The notes below the pieces were generated by a model. The model did no database searches and was not told where the DNA came from. It worked only from the letters and a program-made list of their open reading frames with translations. The position numbers were made by a program, and so were the translations under genes. This document shows positions 21,953 through 33,631 of a DNA stretch of 64,000 bases, piece after piece. The DNA is taken from positions 1 to 64,000 of the forward strand of contig JAHQIW010006165.1 in the NCBI GenBank assembly GCA_019055375.1, given 5' to 3'. The stretch's first letter is position 1, and every line of letters starts with the position of its first letter. This stretch comes from Parelaphostrongylus tenuis (taxonomy: Eukaryota > Nematoda > Chromadorea > Rhabditida > Metastrongylidae).

Positions 21953-24088
21953 ATGGTAGGCAAGGCATATGCTCAATCACGTCTGTTCGTGATTCCCCTG
22001 TTAACTTTCACTACCGTGTCGGGATGTGGAACGCTTCCAGGTGGACCAAGTACTAGTCAGAAGATTAGTTTTGAGTTCCAAAATTTTGTTTCGTTGAGTG
22101 CATTTGCATTTCAAATCATGAGTTTCATAGACATTGATAATCTTAGTATCTATAGTACTTCACTGCCATCCACGAATACAACGAATATCACTTTACAAAA
22201 ATAAGTTGGCTCACGACTAGAAATGAAGGAACTAATTTTTCTGAACGCATAGCCCCATTTAAGTACTTCATTCATACATTTGCCTGGCTTTACTAATTTT
22301 GATTTGACTTTATAATTGAAAGCTTTCAGATTCATTCGAAATTTTATTCACTCCGTAGACCAGTGAAATTTAGGCGCAATGAGCTCCAGGACCTTCAGCG
22401 TTTCCGGCTTCTCTTTGCCGGTGACCATGACTTTTTCTTCTGCAGCTGGTGCAACTCTCAGGTCGTCGGCACTTTAACGAGTGCAGATGTAGCCAAAGCA
22501 TTTGTGAATCGTACTGCAGTGCGGGCTGTCAGTTCATTCTTTTTTTTTTGAATGAGTTGACCCAGCGGCATCAATGTTGAAATGGTTCACCTGCAATTTA
22601 AAATGATACGGTTCGTACAACTTGGCACAATTTGTTAAAAGCTTCCATATAAATTTATTAGTTGGCAGCTACTCTGTTATTAAGGTATTTGATGTTCTCA
22701 AACAACAAGGACGAGCAGCCGGTTTTCCGGACATCACAAATCACATGCATTTTGAATCAGCTCACAGTAAACATAAACTACTCATCACTGGAATGCAAAG
22801 ATGTGGTAGTTAACCATCCCAATCCTGCAATGGATATTCCTCGTGGGTTCTCAACTCTCAGCGCCCGTTTGGCAAGTTCGAAGTGCTTGTTAAGGAAATA
22901 CCTGTTATAACAAGAAGGCTTTGCAGATTCTTCTAGCTTAGAATTTTTCTCTAAAAGGCAGAACGCTTTCTTAAGGATAGCATGCACATTCATTTGATCG
23001 TTTATCGTTTAAAATTGTGTTGATCTGCATGAACATTTGCCGTTGTCGCTTCTCAATGAGCAAATCTGCAGATTTGCTTTCTCTAAGGCTCATCATGATC
23101 ATTTACGCATACTTTTCTGAAGCCCAATCTCAATACGAAGTAGTTTTGGAAATATTCAATAATTTCAATAGTATGCCAAACTTTGAACTTTCTGCGAAAG
23201 TTGTGCCTGCGCTTCACTCTCTTCGGAGGAGTCATAGCGGAAGAGAAACCGCGGTGTTGTATTGGTTAGCATGAGCCGCGGAATAGGTGAACCGCGAATT
23301 CAACTCAGGCCCAAGGTCGAAAGTCTTACAAGCCACTCAACATCGGTGGATTCAGTCTTACAACGTCATACCACTACTAAAAAGCAGTTCAAGAGAGGTT
23401 CACAACATTAAATTTTTTAGTATTGTCAGACTCTACAGTAATCTCAAAAACATTGTAAAACTTCCGTCAAGTTAACAATTAGTACGTTTAGGTGCACTGG
23501 AACAATTTATTGTGTGTATTATATAATACATATGTATGCATACAAATGCATCACATATAATTTATTATTATATGTACTAGGACGCTAAAGTAAGCACAAC
23601 AAGGAACTCAGAGCCCTTGAGGAAAAATTAGAATCCTATTTTTCTTGTGAAAGTACGCTTTGGATGCATCACACGCTTATTCAATAGGAAGAAAACTCAC
23701 CTAACTAAATAAAATCTCATCGTTAGGATGTCTTGTTAGGTATCAACATATGAATAAAGAAAGGTTTTACTTGCAGCTACGATGGATATGAGGCCGAAAT
23801 GCATAATCTTTGACAGTACGGTGACTGCACTATGCAATAAAGACTCGTGTAAGCTAGACGGTACCCACCAAAACAAGTTGGCAGATACTAATCCTAGTCC
23901 ACACTTGCAGAAACTTTTATGGTCATTTCACTTTTTTCTCCAGTTTTGCAAGAGAATAGATCTTTATAGACTACGAACATCGTCATGTCGAATTGGTCGA
24001 GACAGATGTGATGAACAGAGTGCTTCGCTTCTTGGTATCAGGCCCCTTGAGATTGCACTTCTTCTTGGAAACAGCCACAGTCTCGTAA
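21953..24088 (+). pseudogene. Secreted-protein family, copy 1 (five exons, broken)
   Basis: I do not recognise the family name. Four copies in this window define it. Exon A 21,953-22,049 encodes a signal peptide (MVGKAYAQSRLFVIPLLTF then TTVSGCGTLPGG). Exon B 22,374-22,527 carries QVVGTLTSADVAKAF with VNRTAVRA. Exon C from 22,685 begins VFDVLKQQGRAAG and runs to about 22,842. Exon D from 23,776 (after TTGCAG) has MRPKCIIFDSTVTALC. Exon E 23,970-24,088 starts TTNIVMSNWSRQM. Exon B is one base shorter than in copy 4, so its frame is shifted; exon C breaks soon after its start; exon E hits TGATGA after a short deletion. It is therefore a pseudogene unless the assembly is wrong. The mature protein would be small, exported and Cys-poor. 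Confidence 0.7.
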
Positions 24089-24985
24089 AATGAAAAACGG
24101 CGAAGAATGCTTCTAATCAACGATACGCTTATATAATTGAACCGTTGCCTTATGGAAGCAGTGAAGTATCAATGAGAAATCTGTTCACTACTCAAGGGTA
24201 GTAATAAATTCTAGTAAAGTGTACGAGATGGAGAGCCTTTGGCGCTCTCGTAACTAGGTGAGAGAGAACTTCGCATGATTAATGATGAGTGGGAAGAAAC
24301 TTTTCAGGTTGCTGTTAATGGAATATTTCTCAAATTGTTATACTACTTATGTCAGGAATGTCAGTATTATAACAACTGACTATTCTGAGGCAAAAGTTGC
24401 AAAAGTTGCTCCGTGGAACCGCTGCTACAGGGAACACCGTGAAATCAAACGACGACTATATGAACGCTTTCTTCTTAACAAGATCTTCCACCAAGGTTTC
24501 TGCTGGAGCAATGTTTTTTCTTTGCAAGACTAAATTTCTCATTGTGTTGATTATTAATGAACGATTTGCAGGCGAATTCGTCACTCTAAGAATGAAATGT
24601 AAAGGTAAATGATAGAGAAATAAATTTCACGCCACTAAAAAATTATTAAAGCAAAAATTTTGCCAACTTTTGCTGTGTAATCAAATCAGAGTGTCTTAGA
24701 TTGCTGCCTACCTTAATTTTTTTCCCAATTCGTGGATTCCGATTTTGAGCAAATGTCATTAGCCAGTAGCTGTGCTTTATTATTCTGGAAATCAGTATCA
24801 AAACCTTCTTTGTCGCGATGCCTTGAGATGAACACCTGAATAGAATGAATTTTGAAGACTTCCTAGCATTCGTGTGATCACTCATTTCTACGGAATCACA
24901 TGTTTAACACAAGGCGAATCCTTTGCTGATTTTGGCTGTCACATCACAGCGTAATAATGCAGCTCGGCAATTATTCAGTAACTCG
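22204..24985 (+). repeat. Segmental duplication, partner of 59,980-63,290
   Basis: Collinear similarity with 59,980-63,290 runs through the pseudogene exons and introns and beyond (for example GAGAACTTCGCATG near 24,263 and 61,976; GGGAACACCGTGAAA near 24,431 and 62,707; ATAATGCAGCTCGG near 24,954 and 63,257). The partner has about 560 bp extra at roughly 62,130-62,700. No further gene was seen in the downstream part. Confidence 0.75.
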
Positions 24986-25040
24986 TAATTGTTATTTGAG
25001 CCAACATACCGTGTGGTCAGTTAAATGTGCCAACTTATAG

Positions 25041-25090
25041 AGCCCGATACACGTGTTTTGACCTTGACAGTCTCATCAGTCGAGCGGTAC
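25041..25090 (-). ncRNA. Hammerhead motif (HHE-2), core G lost
   Basis: Minus strand: CTGATGA (25,079-25,073), stem II GACT-GTCAA-GGTC, then AAAA instead of GAAA, palindromic stem III CACGTG, UA, and stem I TCGGGC. Changing G12 of the core to A is expected to abolish cleavage. Stem I is also weakened. Confidence 0.7.
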
Positions 25091-25351
25091 TCTTCGTTTT
25101 CAGCCAATCCTCTCGGGGCACTCAATCCCCTATACTTAATGTTTTGAATAAGAATTTGCGCGTGGTCTTAAGAAATTACTCGCAAACGAAAAGTGTGATA
25201 TACCGGCTATACCAGCCAAGAGCAATCGAGTGTACAATACTGTCTACTCGGTGGTAATTTCACTTGATAGACAGTGTAAAATGTTCGTCGTCACCTACTC
25301 TTAGTATAAGGGACTGAGCGCCCCGAGAGGATTGGCTAAAGACGAAGGCAC

Positions 25352-25397
25352 CGCTCGGCTGATGAGACCGTCAAGGTTGAAACACGTGTATAGGGCT
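25352..25397 (+). ncRNA. Hammerhead motif (HHE-2), core intact
   Basis: Core CTGATGA (25,359-25,365); stem II GACC-GTCAA-GGTT (25,366-25,378, one G-U); GAAA (25,379-25,382); stem III CACGTG (25,383-25,388); UA (25,389-25,390). The catalytic bases and stem III are intact. Stem I (CTCGG against TAGGGC) has a mismatch and wobbles, so activity would be reduced. Confidence 0.8.
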
Positions 25398-25457
25398 TTA
25401 TAAGTCAACCCATTGAACAGACCACATGAAATGCTGGCTCAAATAATAGTTACGATA

Positions 25458-25668
25458 TAACAGGTTTTAAAGCAGTCAATGCCATGGATCAGTTTTGTTC
25501 TACCAGCCCAGATCCATCGACTGAGAAGTGCTGATGGACTTTGTCATTGTACACTGTGCCGTCACCACATGCGCCTCCAGCCTCGCTTAGGATTTAAACC
25601 ATTCTTCTTTCCTGAAATTATTTCGAATGTTTATTACGATGTTTTGAAAACAGTCGATGCCATGGATC
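25458..25668 (+). mobile_element. HHE-1 copy without ribozyme, nested in HHE-2
   Basis: The sequence contains ATCCATCGACTGAGAAGTG, the hairpin (GTGCTGATGGACTTTGTC...CACTGTGCCGTCACCAC), then jumps from CCTCCAGCCTCGC to TTAGGATTTAAACCATTC, so the hammerhead segment has been deleted. It ends AAAACAGTCGATGCCATGG. The flanks are HHE-2 sequence, with similar short flanking stretches (GTTACGATAT left, ATTACGGAATAT right) that may be an eroded target-site duplication. Confidence 0.65.
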
Positions 25669-26125
25669 AATTACGGAATATGTTGAGATTTGAGCTTGGT
25701 CTTAAAGAAACACTCGAAGCGAAAGGCATGATATAATATCGAGAACCAGCCAAGAGCAAACGAGTGCACAACACTGTCTGTTCGGTGACATTCTCACTTG
25801 ATAAACATGTAAAATGGGGGAGAAGCTCCCTTACATCGAGGGGTCGTCGACGAACGTCTTACTTTAGCCAATAAGTGATGGAATCACCGGACGAGAACAT
25901 TGTACACTCGATTGCTCTTGTACGTGTATTGCACTGTATAACTGTCTAGAACCGACCACATGCATGGCTCAAATTAACTATCAGGCATATTGAAATTTGA
26001 GTGTGGTTTCAAGAATCACTCGAAGCGAGAGGTACGATATTTCACGATTACGCAGCGATAACTGTATAGTACCCCATAACAGGCCACATGCATAGCTAAA
26101 AAAGCTATGAGGCGTGCTTTAAAAT
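25669..26125 (+). mobile_element. HHE-2 copies (resumed and second, no complete ribozyme)
   Basis: HHE-2 sequence resumes with GAGCTTGGTCTTAAAGAAAC and ACTCGAAGCGAAAGGCATG, runs through AGAGCAAACGAGTGC and the hairpin region, then continues with rearranged segments including GTACGTGTATTGC (a hammerhead 3'-half remnant near 25,920) and two CCACATGCATGGCTCAAA-type tails (25,960 and 26,080). The ribozyme core is missing. Confidence 0.6.
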
Positions 26126-27654
26126 AATTCTCCTCTGTGGTTTTGTAGTAGTCAATTTCGTGTCTGTTACAGTGTCGAGGACGATGAGGACCACCATTAC
26201 GATTATGTAGTAAGTTTACAAAATCTCAGAGCTCTAGAAAGTAATGATGATCTTCTTTGTGTGAGACTCCGAATCAAATCGCTATCTGCTATGCAACTTT
26301 ATGCAACTATATGCAAAATAGCAGGAGCTGTTATTCTGTTTAGAAGAAACGAAGTCAGCGAGTGAGTCACTTTTCCAGTCTACATAAGTGGTCTGATTGT
26401 GTTTAGAGCTACCAAACACCTGAAAGGGCTTTCGCCAATTCACAAAAAGAGTCTTATATAGGTCAAGCGAGGGCGTTGTACCCGTTCTTGTTATGCGTCC
26501 CGTTAATGATGCCGTAAACATTTGGCAGGAAACGTGAACAAGTGTAGAAAAACACCTTGGCACTAACCAATCCATTGATGATGCGCCAATCATTCGATTC
26601 CAATAACACCATAGATGTGAATGTATACACATTGCGCTCATAATTTGCGACTTTCCGAAATGTCGTTCAAAACAAAAGAGAAGTTCTAGATTTACCGGAT
26701 GTGCGAGGCTAATGAGAATATCGGAACCTAAAGGATACAATCTTTGTCCATTATTCTCTCAAAAACGCTTTTACAACAAATGCTGTGTTCAATTTTGTCA
26801 TTCGATGTTCATTTACGGATTTCTTTGCAAAAGCGCAGTTGTTTACGGAGCTTTGACAACTAGGGAGATTTTATTTTGGAAGGGTTAGGATTTTTTTTGC
26901 AGCATCAGAAATGGGAAGGTGAAAGCAGGATTCATGCCACGCCATTTGAGGAATGAGTGCTTTAAGTGAAACTTCTGATTTAGCGGTCTCTTCCATGCAT
27001 CCTATCATCGACAGTCGCACCGCTCCGCAATCGCTAGATTCGCCTTGAATTTTTCAAGAATGGCCAGCAGAAGTAAGCAGTAGTAAAAACCAGGAGCCCC
27101 GACGCCAACGTATTTACACTTTAGCAGAACTGTGTTTCCTGCGTCCTTGGTTGGGTTAACGGCTGCCATAAGTCAGGAGTTGTTTTTCAGATTTTTGAAG
27201 CAAGACATTTCGCCGTCAAACTCGCCGGTTTAGATCCAGTGCATTACCCCGTGTGGTCCACACTGGAGAAAAATTCCTGAATACTCGCCACACTAGTGTA
27301 GACTCTCCTAAAACAGTTTTAACACGCGCTTGGGACGAAATTACGGTGGGAGTGTGTGAGCATCGTTGAAACTTTTTCATTTTTGTTATGCATTGTTACT
27401 ATAATGAACAAAATTATCTTTCGATTGAATAAATTCATCTGTATATGCAGCATTACTTTCTGAAGTACCTGTAGAATAATGCGTACTCTTTGTGCACCCT
27501 GTAATCACATCACGAACACAACGCAGGCCTGCTACATTACTCTGACTAATCAACACCCATGCTATTTGCCAGCTTATTTTTGCTGTGATGCTATAGACAA
27601 TAGTGCCCAAATAAAATTAATTCCGTTCGAATACATCACAGTTTCAACTTCAGT
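26126..27654. other. Stretch without a recognised gene
   Basis: Contains the longest open frame of the window (26,282-26,740 minus, 152 codons), but it shows no domain, signal peptide or paralogue and is not called. The segment 27,360-27,654 may be the 3' non-coding region of secreted-protein copy 2. Confidence 0.4.
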
Positions 27655-28973
27655 TTCCAGCAAACAATGGCCCTTGCCGAGAAGAAGTGCGATCCAAATG
27701 GACCCGACGCCAACATTGGAAGCGCTCTGTCCACTGCATTTTGCTACATCATTCTCGACCAATTCGCCATGATGATGTTCGTGGTCTACAAGAATTCTTG
27801 TAATTATGGAATAAATTTGCATAAACTAGAAATTGCTCAAACCCTGAGAGTTCCTGAAATTGATATGGATGCGCCGTTCACAGCCGTTATTGTCACTTTT
27901 GGGTCTAGTGGCATACACACTATTTTCATTGTCGCAGTACAAATTCCCGTCACCGTGTTTCCAACAATGATGCAGTAGCCCATGTTAGCCTCCACTGTGA
28001 CAAGCTATGTGTCTTTAGAAAGACAACTTTTATTAAAGAAAGTTGGAAAAAACCTAGAAACATCCAAACTTTAACGTGCACATATCTTCTTTTTGAATGT
28101 TTGTCATATCATGTCTACATGAAATCATTTGAAAGGCTATTCACTCTTGAATACTCACGCATAGTTGGATCCGCTATGGTGAGAATAAGATTCTCGCAGT
28201 TCAGTGGTTCGTATGTGACTCTAACTTCAAGCTGACCCAGAATGGTGAAGATTATTGTGTCAGGTAGAAGTGCGCTACGACCTTGGTTTTCGAGAACGTT
28301 AAGAACCTGAAAGCAATTTTAAAAATATTCACAGAGTCAACTTAGAAGTGTTCTCAATAAGTTTATGAAAAAGATGCGATACATATTAGTCCTTGGGAAA
28401 CCGAGGAGTTGTCGGAAAATTGAAGCTCACCTCCTACACCCTTCAAAACTTGCGAGAAGAAAACTTGAAATCTAAAAATAGCAAGCTCATTGTTTGCATT
28501 ACAAGACGTTTCTGCTACGAATGCCCGGGCCCCCGTCCTGGCTAGTTGGAATATCAGATACCTTAGGCCGCGTTGGCAGCGTTAGTGTAAACCATTGAAA
28601 CAGGCAGAGTTGTGAAGTCCTGTGATGGTGAACGTCCTATTGCTCCCTAGAAAGAATTTGACAACTTTTTCCGGTAAATAATTTAATATTGAGCCACTAT
28701 AATGCATGCTTTCTTGGGCCTTTTCTTACATATATATATCAGAGGTTCGAATCAAAATTCATTCGTCAAAAGGCGCAGTTGCAACTAATTCAGAGTAATG
28801 AATGTTTTATATTCGTCCTAACTGTGTTGCATAAACATCAATCCGGAATTGGGAGCATGTGTAATAGTATATTCATCCTTAACCTTGGCCTGCGGCACCA
28901 CACCACATCCAGACATTGCCGAGACTGTGGATAGCAGCAAAATCATAATGGAATTGGTCGGAAGCTTCACCAT
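27655..28973 (-). pseudogene. Secreted-protein family, copy 2 (five exons, broken)
   Basis: Exon A 28,973-28,884: MVKLPTNSIMILLLSTV then SAMSGCGVVPQAK, a good signal peptide, donor GTTAAG. Exon B 28,646-28,491 after TTTCTAG: contains TTLPVSMVYTNAANAA then a stop. Exon C 28,306-28,159 after TTTCAG: VLNVLENQGRSALLPDTII, then LGQLEVRVTYEPLNCENLI, donor GTGAGT. Exon D 27,989-27,843: CIIVGNTVTGICTATMKI...ISISGTL. Exon E from 27,785: TTNIIMANWSRMM, then a stop where the paralogues have Trp, then a GPFGSHFFSA-type tail. Exon C is the cleanest of all copies. Damage in B and E marks a pseudogene. Forward frames at 27,479-27,978 are antisense shadows. Confidence 0.75.
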
Positions 28974-30589
28974 TTCCGCAAGATTGGGTGCGTGCAGTCT
29001 ACAAATTTGAGAAATTAATGGAACCTCAAGTGAGAAAATTTGCATTTCTTGCATCATGGTTATTCGCAAGGCGACAAGAAAGTTTTCATTCAGCACCTAT
29101 AGTGAGCATGTGGAAGTGACTTGACAATCCAGGCAGTAGGCACTTAACCTCTAATTCAAAGCAAAATCCTCAAAGCGAACTCTATAACAGATTAAAGTGT
29201 TTCAAAGCACAGAACTTTTAGTGAAGGCGAATGGATGTCAAATGTTAGATGACTTTGATTTTCCGTATCGGGCTATCTGAACAGAACTATCAGTGAATGC
29301 GCCAGTTCCTCAGGTGGCGCGACTAACATACGGTTCCCACCTCATTGATGATGCTGCAGCATAAAATACCAAATTTCCCAAAAAAAAAAAATTCGCAATC
29401 GGCGAAACGGGGAGCTCTCAAGTGTGCTATAAATCGAAAATATGTAAAGGAATATATCGGCTCAGAAAAAATAAGGCAACACTTTTTTTGTGAAACGTTT
29501 CTGACATGAATTACAAGTAAGCAGAATTTGCTCTTGATAAATTTCAATGCTCTGACAAGCCTCTCAAAATTCATGCGTCTATAAAATAATCATCACTGAT
29601 GGAGAGATTATTTGACAGCTTAACTAAGAATTACTACAAATTTTGCTGAGGTATGAGAGAAAGGTGGGTAGTAATGAGATATCATCAAAAAACCCACTGG
29701 TAATAGCAGTTATTTCTCCTGATAATTGCTTTTTCAAATTTCACATGCTCTTGACTATCAATCCATTTACGCGCAAATAATCACGATAGTCATACTTGCA
29801 TATACAGTGAGTCACACCTAGACTTTGGAATCGTGAGGTGAAAGTTGTTAAGAATGCGAGCGAGGTGACGATGATCAGGAGCTTCTTTGCCCATTTCACA
29901 ATGCTCAATTTTGCATTGAAACGGATGCTTATGAAGCGCCGTCAATTTCTTGAAATTTCATCACGATGTGCAGGCATAACAAAAATTGTTCCACAGACCA
30001 ACTATAGCAAACCTACCAAGGGAGCTTTGCTATCTTTTCGGGAATTACATGATAATTTAGGCAACGCATATGGTCCATGACCCTTAGAGAGCAAATGACA
30101 TCGCAGAGGTTCGAGGTCCCTTAGACAGAATGGTCCAAGTGCGAGGGCGTCACCAGGCTGCCGGCAACCTCAACAGTCAGTTCGATCGCCGAGCATCATC
30201 CGAAGGGGTCGGTCTGATATCACCCGGACCACTTCGCCTCAATTCTTTATCGATCCACTATTGCTCTCTTCACACATTCTCGTTGTCGTGTATCTAATTG
30301 CTATCACAAGGCTGTGTCGTGGCTGAAGCGAACTCAGGTTATGCTCGACCGACCACCGCGGTTAACGGATTCTGTCCATATATAATCAGTAGTAATCAGT
30401 AGTGTAGAATCACTGCTATCACAATATACTGCCCATTGGATCCCGTCGTCGGTGCTTGTAGTCCGGGTGAACATAGCAACCCAAGCGGGCACCGCCGCTT
30501 AGTCATGCTCCGTCAATAACAACATTCATGGTGTCGTCCACACGATGATACATCTCATCAGTCGCACTCACACAACCATGCATCACAAT
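28974..30589. other. Upstream region of copy 2 and non-coding DNA
   Basis: A short stretch at 29,295-29,350 (plus-strand reading NAPVPQVARL) resembles 43,560-43,620 (DAPIPQVAYL). Both lie several hundred bases upstream of exon A of a secreted-protein copy, so they were duplicated together. Nothing else is supported. Confidence 0.45.
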
Positions 30590-32600
30590 TATGTACATAT
30601 TATTATTATACTATTATTATAGTATATGTATGGATATAATAGGTTGTTTGGTGCTACCAAGCTCTTTGACACCACGCCAAGTTTTAGTTTCCACCCCATT
30701 GCTCGGTATAACCCGTATGAAAGATTGGAATTTTGTGCTCCTGTCCGTTACAAGACACAAGTTGGCAGAAACATCAATCGATCACAGACTAAATTTCAGC
30801 CCGCAGGCCCGAACGTGCAACGAACCACTTTAAGGCAAAAGCCGCCGGAACTTAGAAGTCCAGCGCGGTGACAGCGCAAAGGTCAGTGGCGCCCCTAAGG
30901 ACAAATCCAACCATCTTTGGACATCGATCGACATTGCCGAGACAATCTAGGGACCACACATTGAAAACCACTAAACCTCCGCCACTTTGGTGAATCGGCC
31001 GTCTCAATCGAAATAGGATCTCTCACTGACCGTTCACTACACATTTGGTGTATCGGCCGACTTTGTTCGAGTGTTGTCCTTTCACAAAAAATGAGGTACT
31101 TGCAAAAGCCACAGATCGCTAGAGAAAGCACTTGTAAAACTTAAGCAAAACTAATTACAAATACAGAGTTCCGCAGCCGTGGAAGACCTCATTATCGCAA
31201 GGCTCCAAAGTGAAGTCGGATTATCTACAGTTCAGATGATGAGGAACAACGTGCAAAAAGTCCTAGACATCTTTCTCAACAAAGTAGGAAAGTATATCCT
31301 CACCCAGATAATGTTGAGCATAATTGTAAGGGCACATTGACCCATTCTCACCAATTGTTGGACGACTCTTTTGAGTTTACGACCATCTTGGTAACCCAAA
31401 TAGACTCACTAGGCAGCAAGGGGAGCGTTCACAGGCCTCCGAATTGTCAACCAAAGAAGAGGGCAATATCAAAACACCCCATTATCAAAAGATGGAGCTT
31501 CCCCACAATACCAATCTTACGCTTAATGGTGACATCAGGGAATGGGACAATATTTGAGAACTGTGCAACACAAACGTACATTCACACATGTCTCCAGACC
31601 TTCGAAAGTTCAACTATTTGATCAACTCTCTGAAGGAACAACCTCTTTAGGGCATTAGGAAGTTCCAAATCAGCAGCGATAACTATCAAAAGGCATCCAT
31701 GCTCTCACTGCCAAATATTCAAACCCAGAGGACCCTGTCGCGGAGTTGCTTCAAAATAAGACACAATTTTCCTTCGCTCAAACGCTATAAATGAACAAAG
31801 GCTACTAATTCGAAAACATGCAGGCCATACTGTCCCAGTTAGCTCAAAAGGGAGAGCATACCAACACTCAGTCTTTGTAAACCAAGTTTTGTGGCCAATT
31901 TCCCACCCGAACTGAAAGGAAAGTGTTGGCTAATAGGACGACAACGGGATCATTCTTTACCATGCACTCGCTCCTACAATCCTTGAAGGAGACAATCTCC
32001 GATGAAGAATTTATAACGCGGTGTATAACTGCCAGTAAATTTGATCGACCCCCATCGCCTCACGGACAAAGTAGTAGCCAGAAAGTCGCCGCCACAATTA
32101 CTCAAATCCCCTTGCATGTACTGTAGGGCCATTCATATCTCTTCTATTGTAATCGCTACAAAGACGCCGCACGATAGATATCAGTACCTAAATGATAACA
32201 AGCTATGTCATATATGTGCATCGACAAAACATAGCACACAGCAGTGCAAGGGACCATTATTTCGCAAGTGCCAGAGGCGACATCACACCTTATGCTGTCT
32301 TTTCTGCCGCACCTAATCAAAGCCCTAAACTAGTATGGAGTCAAAAAGGATGACAGACATGAACAAAATAGGCTCACTCACCCAACAAACATAAATAGAG
32401 TCGGTCACGAAACCTTAATCCATGACATGGCATCGCCAAAACCGACTATAACGACGTCTAGTATTGTTGTCCACAGAACAGCTCACGGTGCTAATCCATG
32501 AAAAAATGCTTACAAAAGGCGCATGTCTTATTGCATTCGGGAGCTCGTCAACCCAATCATGTCGCAAGTATTGTCGAAGTCGGCCAACATTCTTTCTGTC
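30590..32600 (+). pseudogene. BEL/Pao LTR retrotransposon remnant (gag and start of protease)
   Basis: From about 31,190 frames read a BEL/Pao-type Gag: SAISKHPIIK-like and IPILRLMV...GNGTIFEN lines (31,337-31,621), FNYLINSLKE, then ALTAKYSNPEDPVAELLQ, then VLANRTTTGSFFTMHSLLQS with LKETISDEEF (31,923-32,126). A Cys-His cluster follows (32,100-32,310: CMYC..., CHICASTKHSTQQCKG, CQRRHHTLC). Next comes a protease-like stretch, VLLHSGARQP, where the catalytic DSG/DTG has become HSG. Frameshifts and stops are frequent. The upstream 30,590-30,886 may be a 5' LTR with a primer-binding-like TGGCGCCCC at about 30,887, but no 3' LTR was found. Confidence 0.75.
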
Positions 32601-32811
32601 TGGCTGATATTTGATGTAATAAGAAAGATGTCATCGGTAAAAGAAATGATGTAATCTTCAGTCTTCGAATTTCACTCTCATATTGGCTCATTCTAATGTT
32701 ACAATGGCACTGAAAGGTGAATACTTTTAGAGAGATGTAACGCTTTGTCAAATCCTGCTCTCATTACTGTGACCGGTAATATTGTTATCAATCAGTGTTA
32801 TTTCTATATAG

Positions 32812-33068
32812 TCTGTGGGAATGCCAAAAGCCTTATCGAGGTTGTTACGTCGGAGCCATACGTGCCGGAGTTGTCGTCCTCCTCATCTGTTGCCCACAAC
32901 CCACACAAACCCTACTTTATAGCAGGGTTGTTTATGGTGATAGCACATAATATTGTGTTATCACCATCTTTTTGTATGGCTCTGACGTAACAACCTCGGT
33001 AAGGCACTAAACATTCTCACAGGTTATATTGAATGTTTATAGCGATGTTTAAAAAACAGTCGAGTCGG
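32812..33068. mobile_element. HHE-1 element, older copy with inverted arms
   Basis: The left arm GCCTTATCGAGGTTGTTACGTC (about 32,830) is the reverse complement of GACGTAACAACCTCGGTAAGGC near 32,990, and the arms continue inward past TATGGCTC. The left arm includes a decayed hammerhead on the minus strand (32,851-32,898: CAGATGA, GGAGG, lost GAAA). The right part has the hairpin 32,934-32,967 and ends TATATTGAATG...AAAAAACAGTCGA, the family 3' end. GGCGTAACAACCTCG after the ribozyme at 36,464 shows that the 36-kb copy belongs to the same subfamily. Confidence 0.7.
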
Positions 33069-33631
33069 TGGTATTTTTGGTTGGGAAGCAGTTATTAATT
33101 ACATGTCTTATGAAAATTAGTAACTTATCCAAATCTTGCAATCAAGTGACTAGTATGTAGATCTGGAGGCAGTTAGGAGCAGCCTGTATTGAGTAAACTA
33201 CTTTAATGTTTATCCGGTGGAGACGGTATGCACCCGTGAGAATCCAGCTCCCGTGCTCAGAGCTAAACTAGCTATATACTGACTGATTTAGTACAGTGTC
33301 GAATTGAGTGTGCAGTGAAAATACTGTACCGGACCTCTTGGTCGCCCAAGAATCAAATAAAACTGCACCAGAATTGCCAAATACGGAACATTCTGCGCCA
33401 TATATCGTTAATATAAAGTTCATAACAATGCCGTTGATTTTATAGCAGTGCTTTCGATTTGCTATTTGTGAAACAGCAGGGCACGCAGAATTTGACAGAT
33501 TTTTACTTGAAGGTTTGTCGGCAGCAAATTTTAAAATGAGTGGAATTTTTAGCACCAAGCAATTCTGATCACTAGTGTGATGGACCAGTGTAGTGAAAGA
33601 AATGTTTGTGCAACTTCATAGAAGGGAAATG
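33069..33631. other. Non-coding stretch
   Basis: The minus frame 33,268-33,558 (96 codons) has no recognisable features. Nothing else is supported. Confidence 0.4.

Larger units (their letters stand above)
24988..25457. mobile_element. HHE-2 element, inverted plus forward copies
   Basis: The outer ends are inverted (TTATTTGAGCC at 24,990; GGCTCAAATAA near 25,430). The left part (24,990-25,140) is a reverse-strand copy with a hammerhead. The right part from 25,150 is a forward copy with the AGAGCAATCGAGTGTAC stretch, the conserved hairpin (ACTGTCTA 25,239-25,246 with TAGACAGT 25,268-25,275) and a second hammerhead. The forward tail is interrupted after 25,457 by an HHE-1 insertion. Confidence 0.75.

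Noticed and set aside
26282..26740. 152-codon minus-strand frame, the longest in the window
   Set aside because: No domain, signal peptide, paralogue or splice context; AT-rich eukaryotic DNA can hold such frames by chance.
27667..27978. 103-codon plus-strand frame beginning MALAEKKCDPNGPD
   Set aside because: It is antisense to exons D and E of secreted-protein copy 2. Splice sites and cross-copy conservation support the minus strand.
32851..32898. Possible active hammerhead on the minus strand at 32.85 kb
   Set aside because: It is a true relative of HHE-1, but the GAAA core and part of stem III are deleted, so it is listed only as a decayed part of the element.
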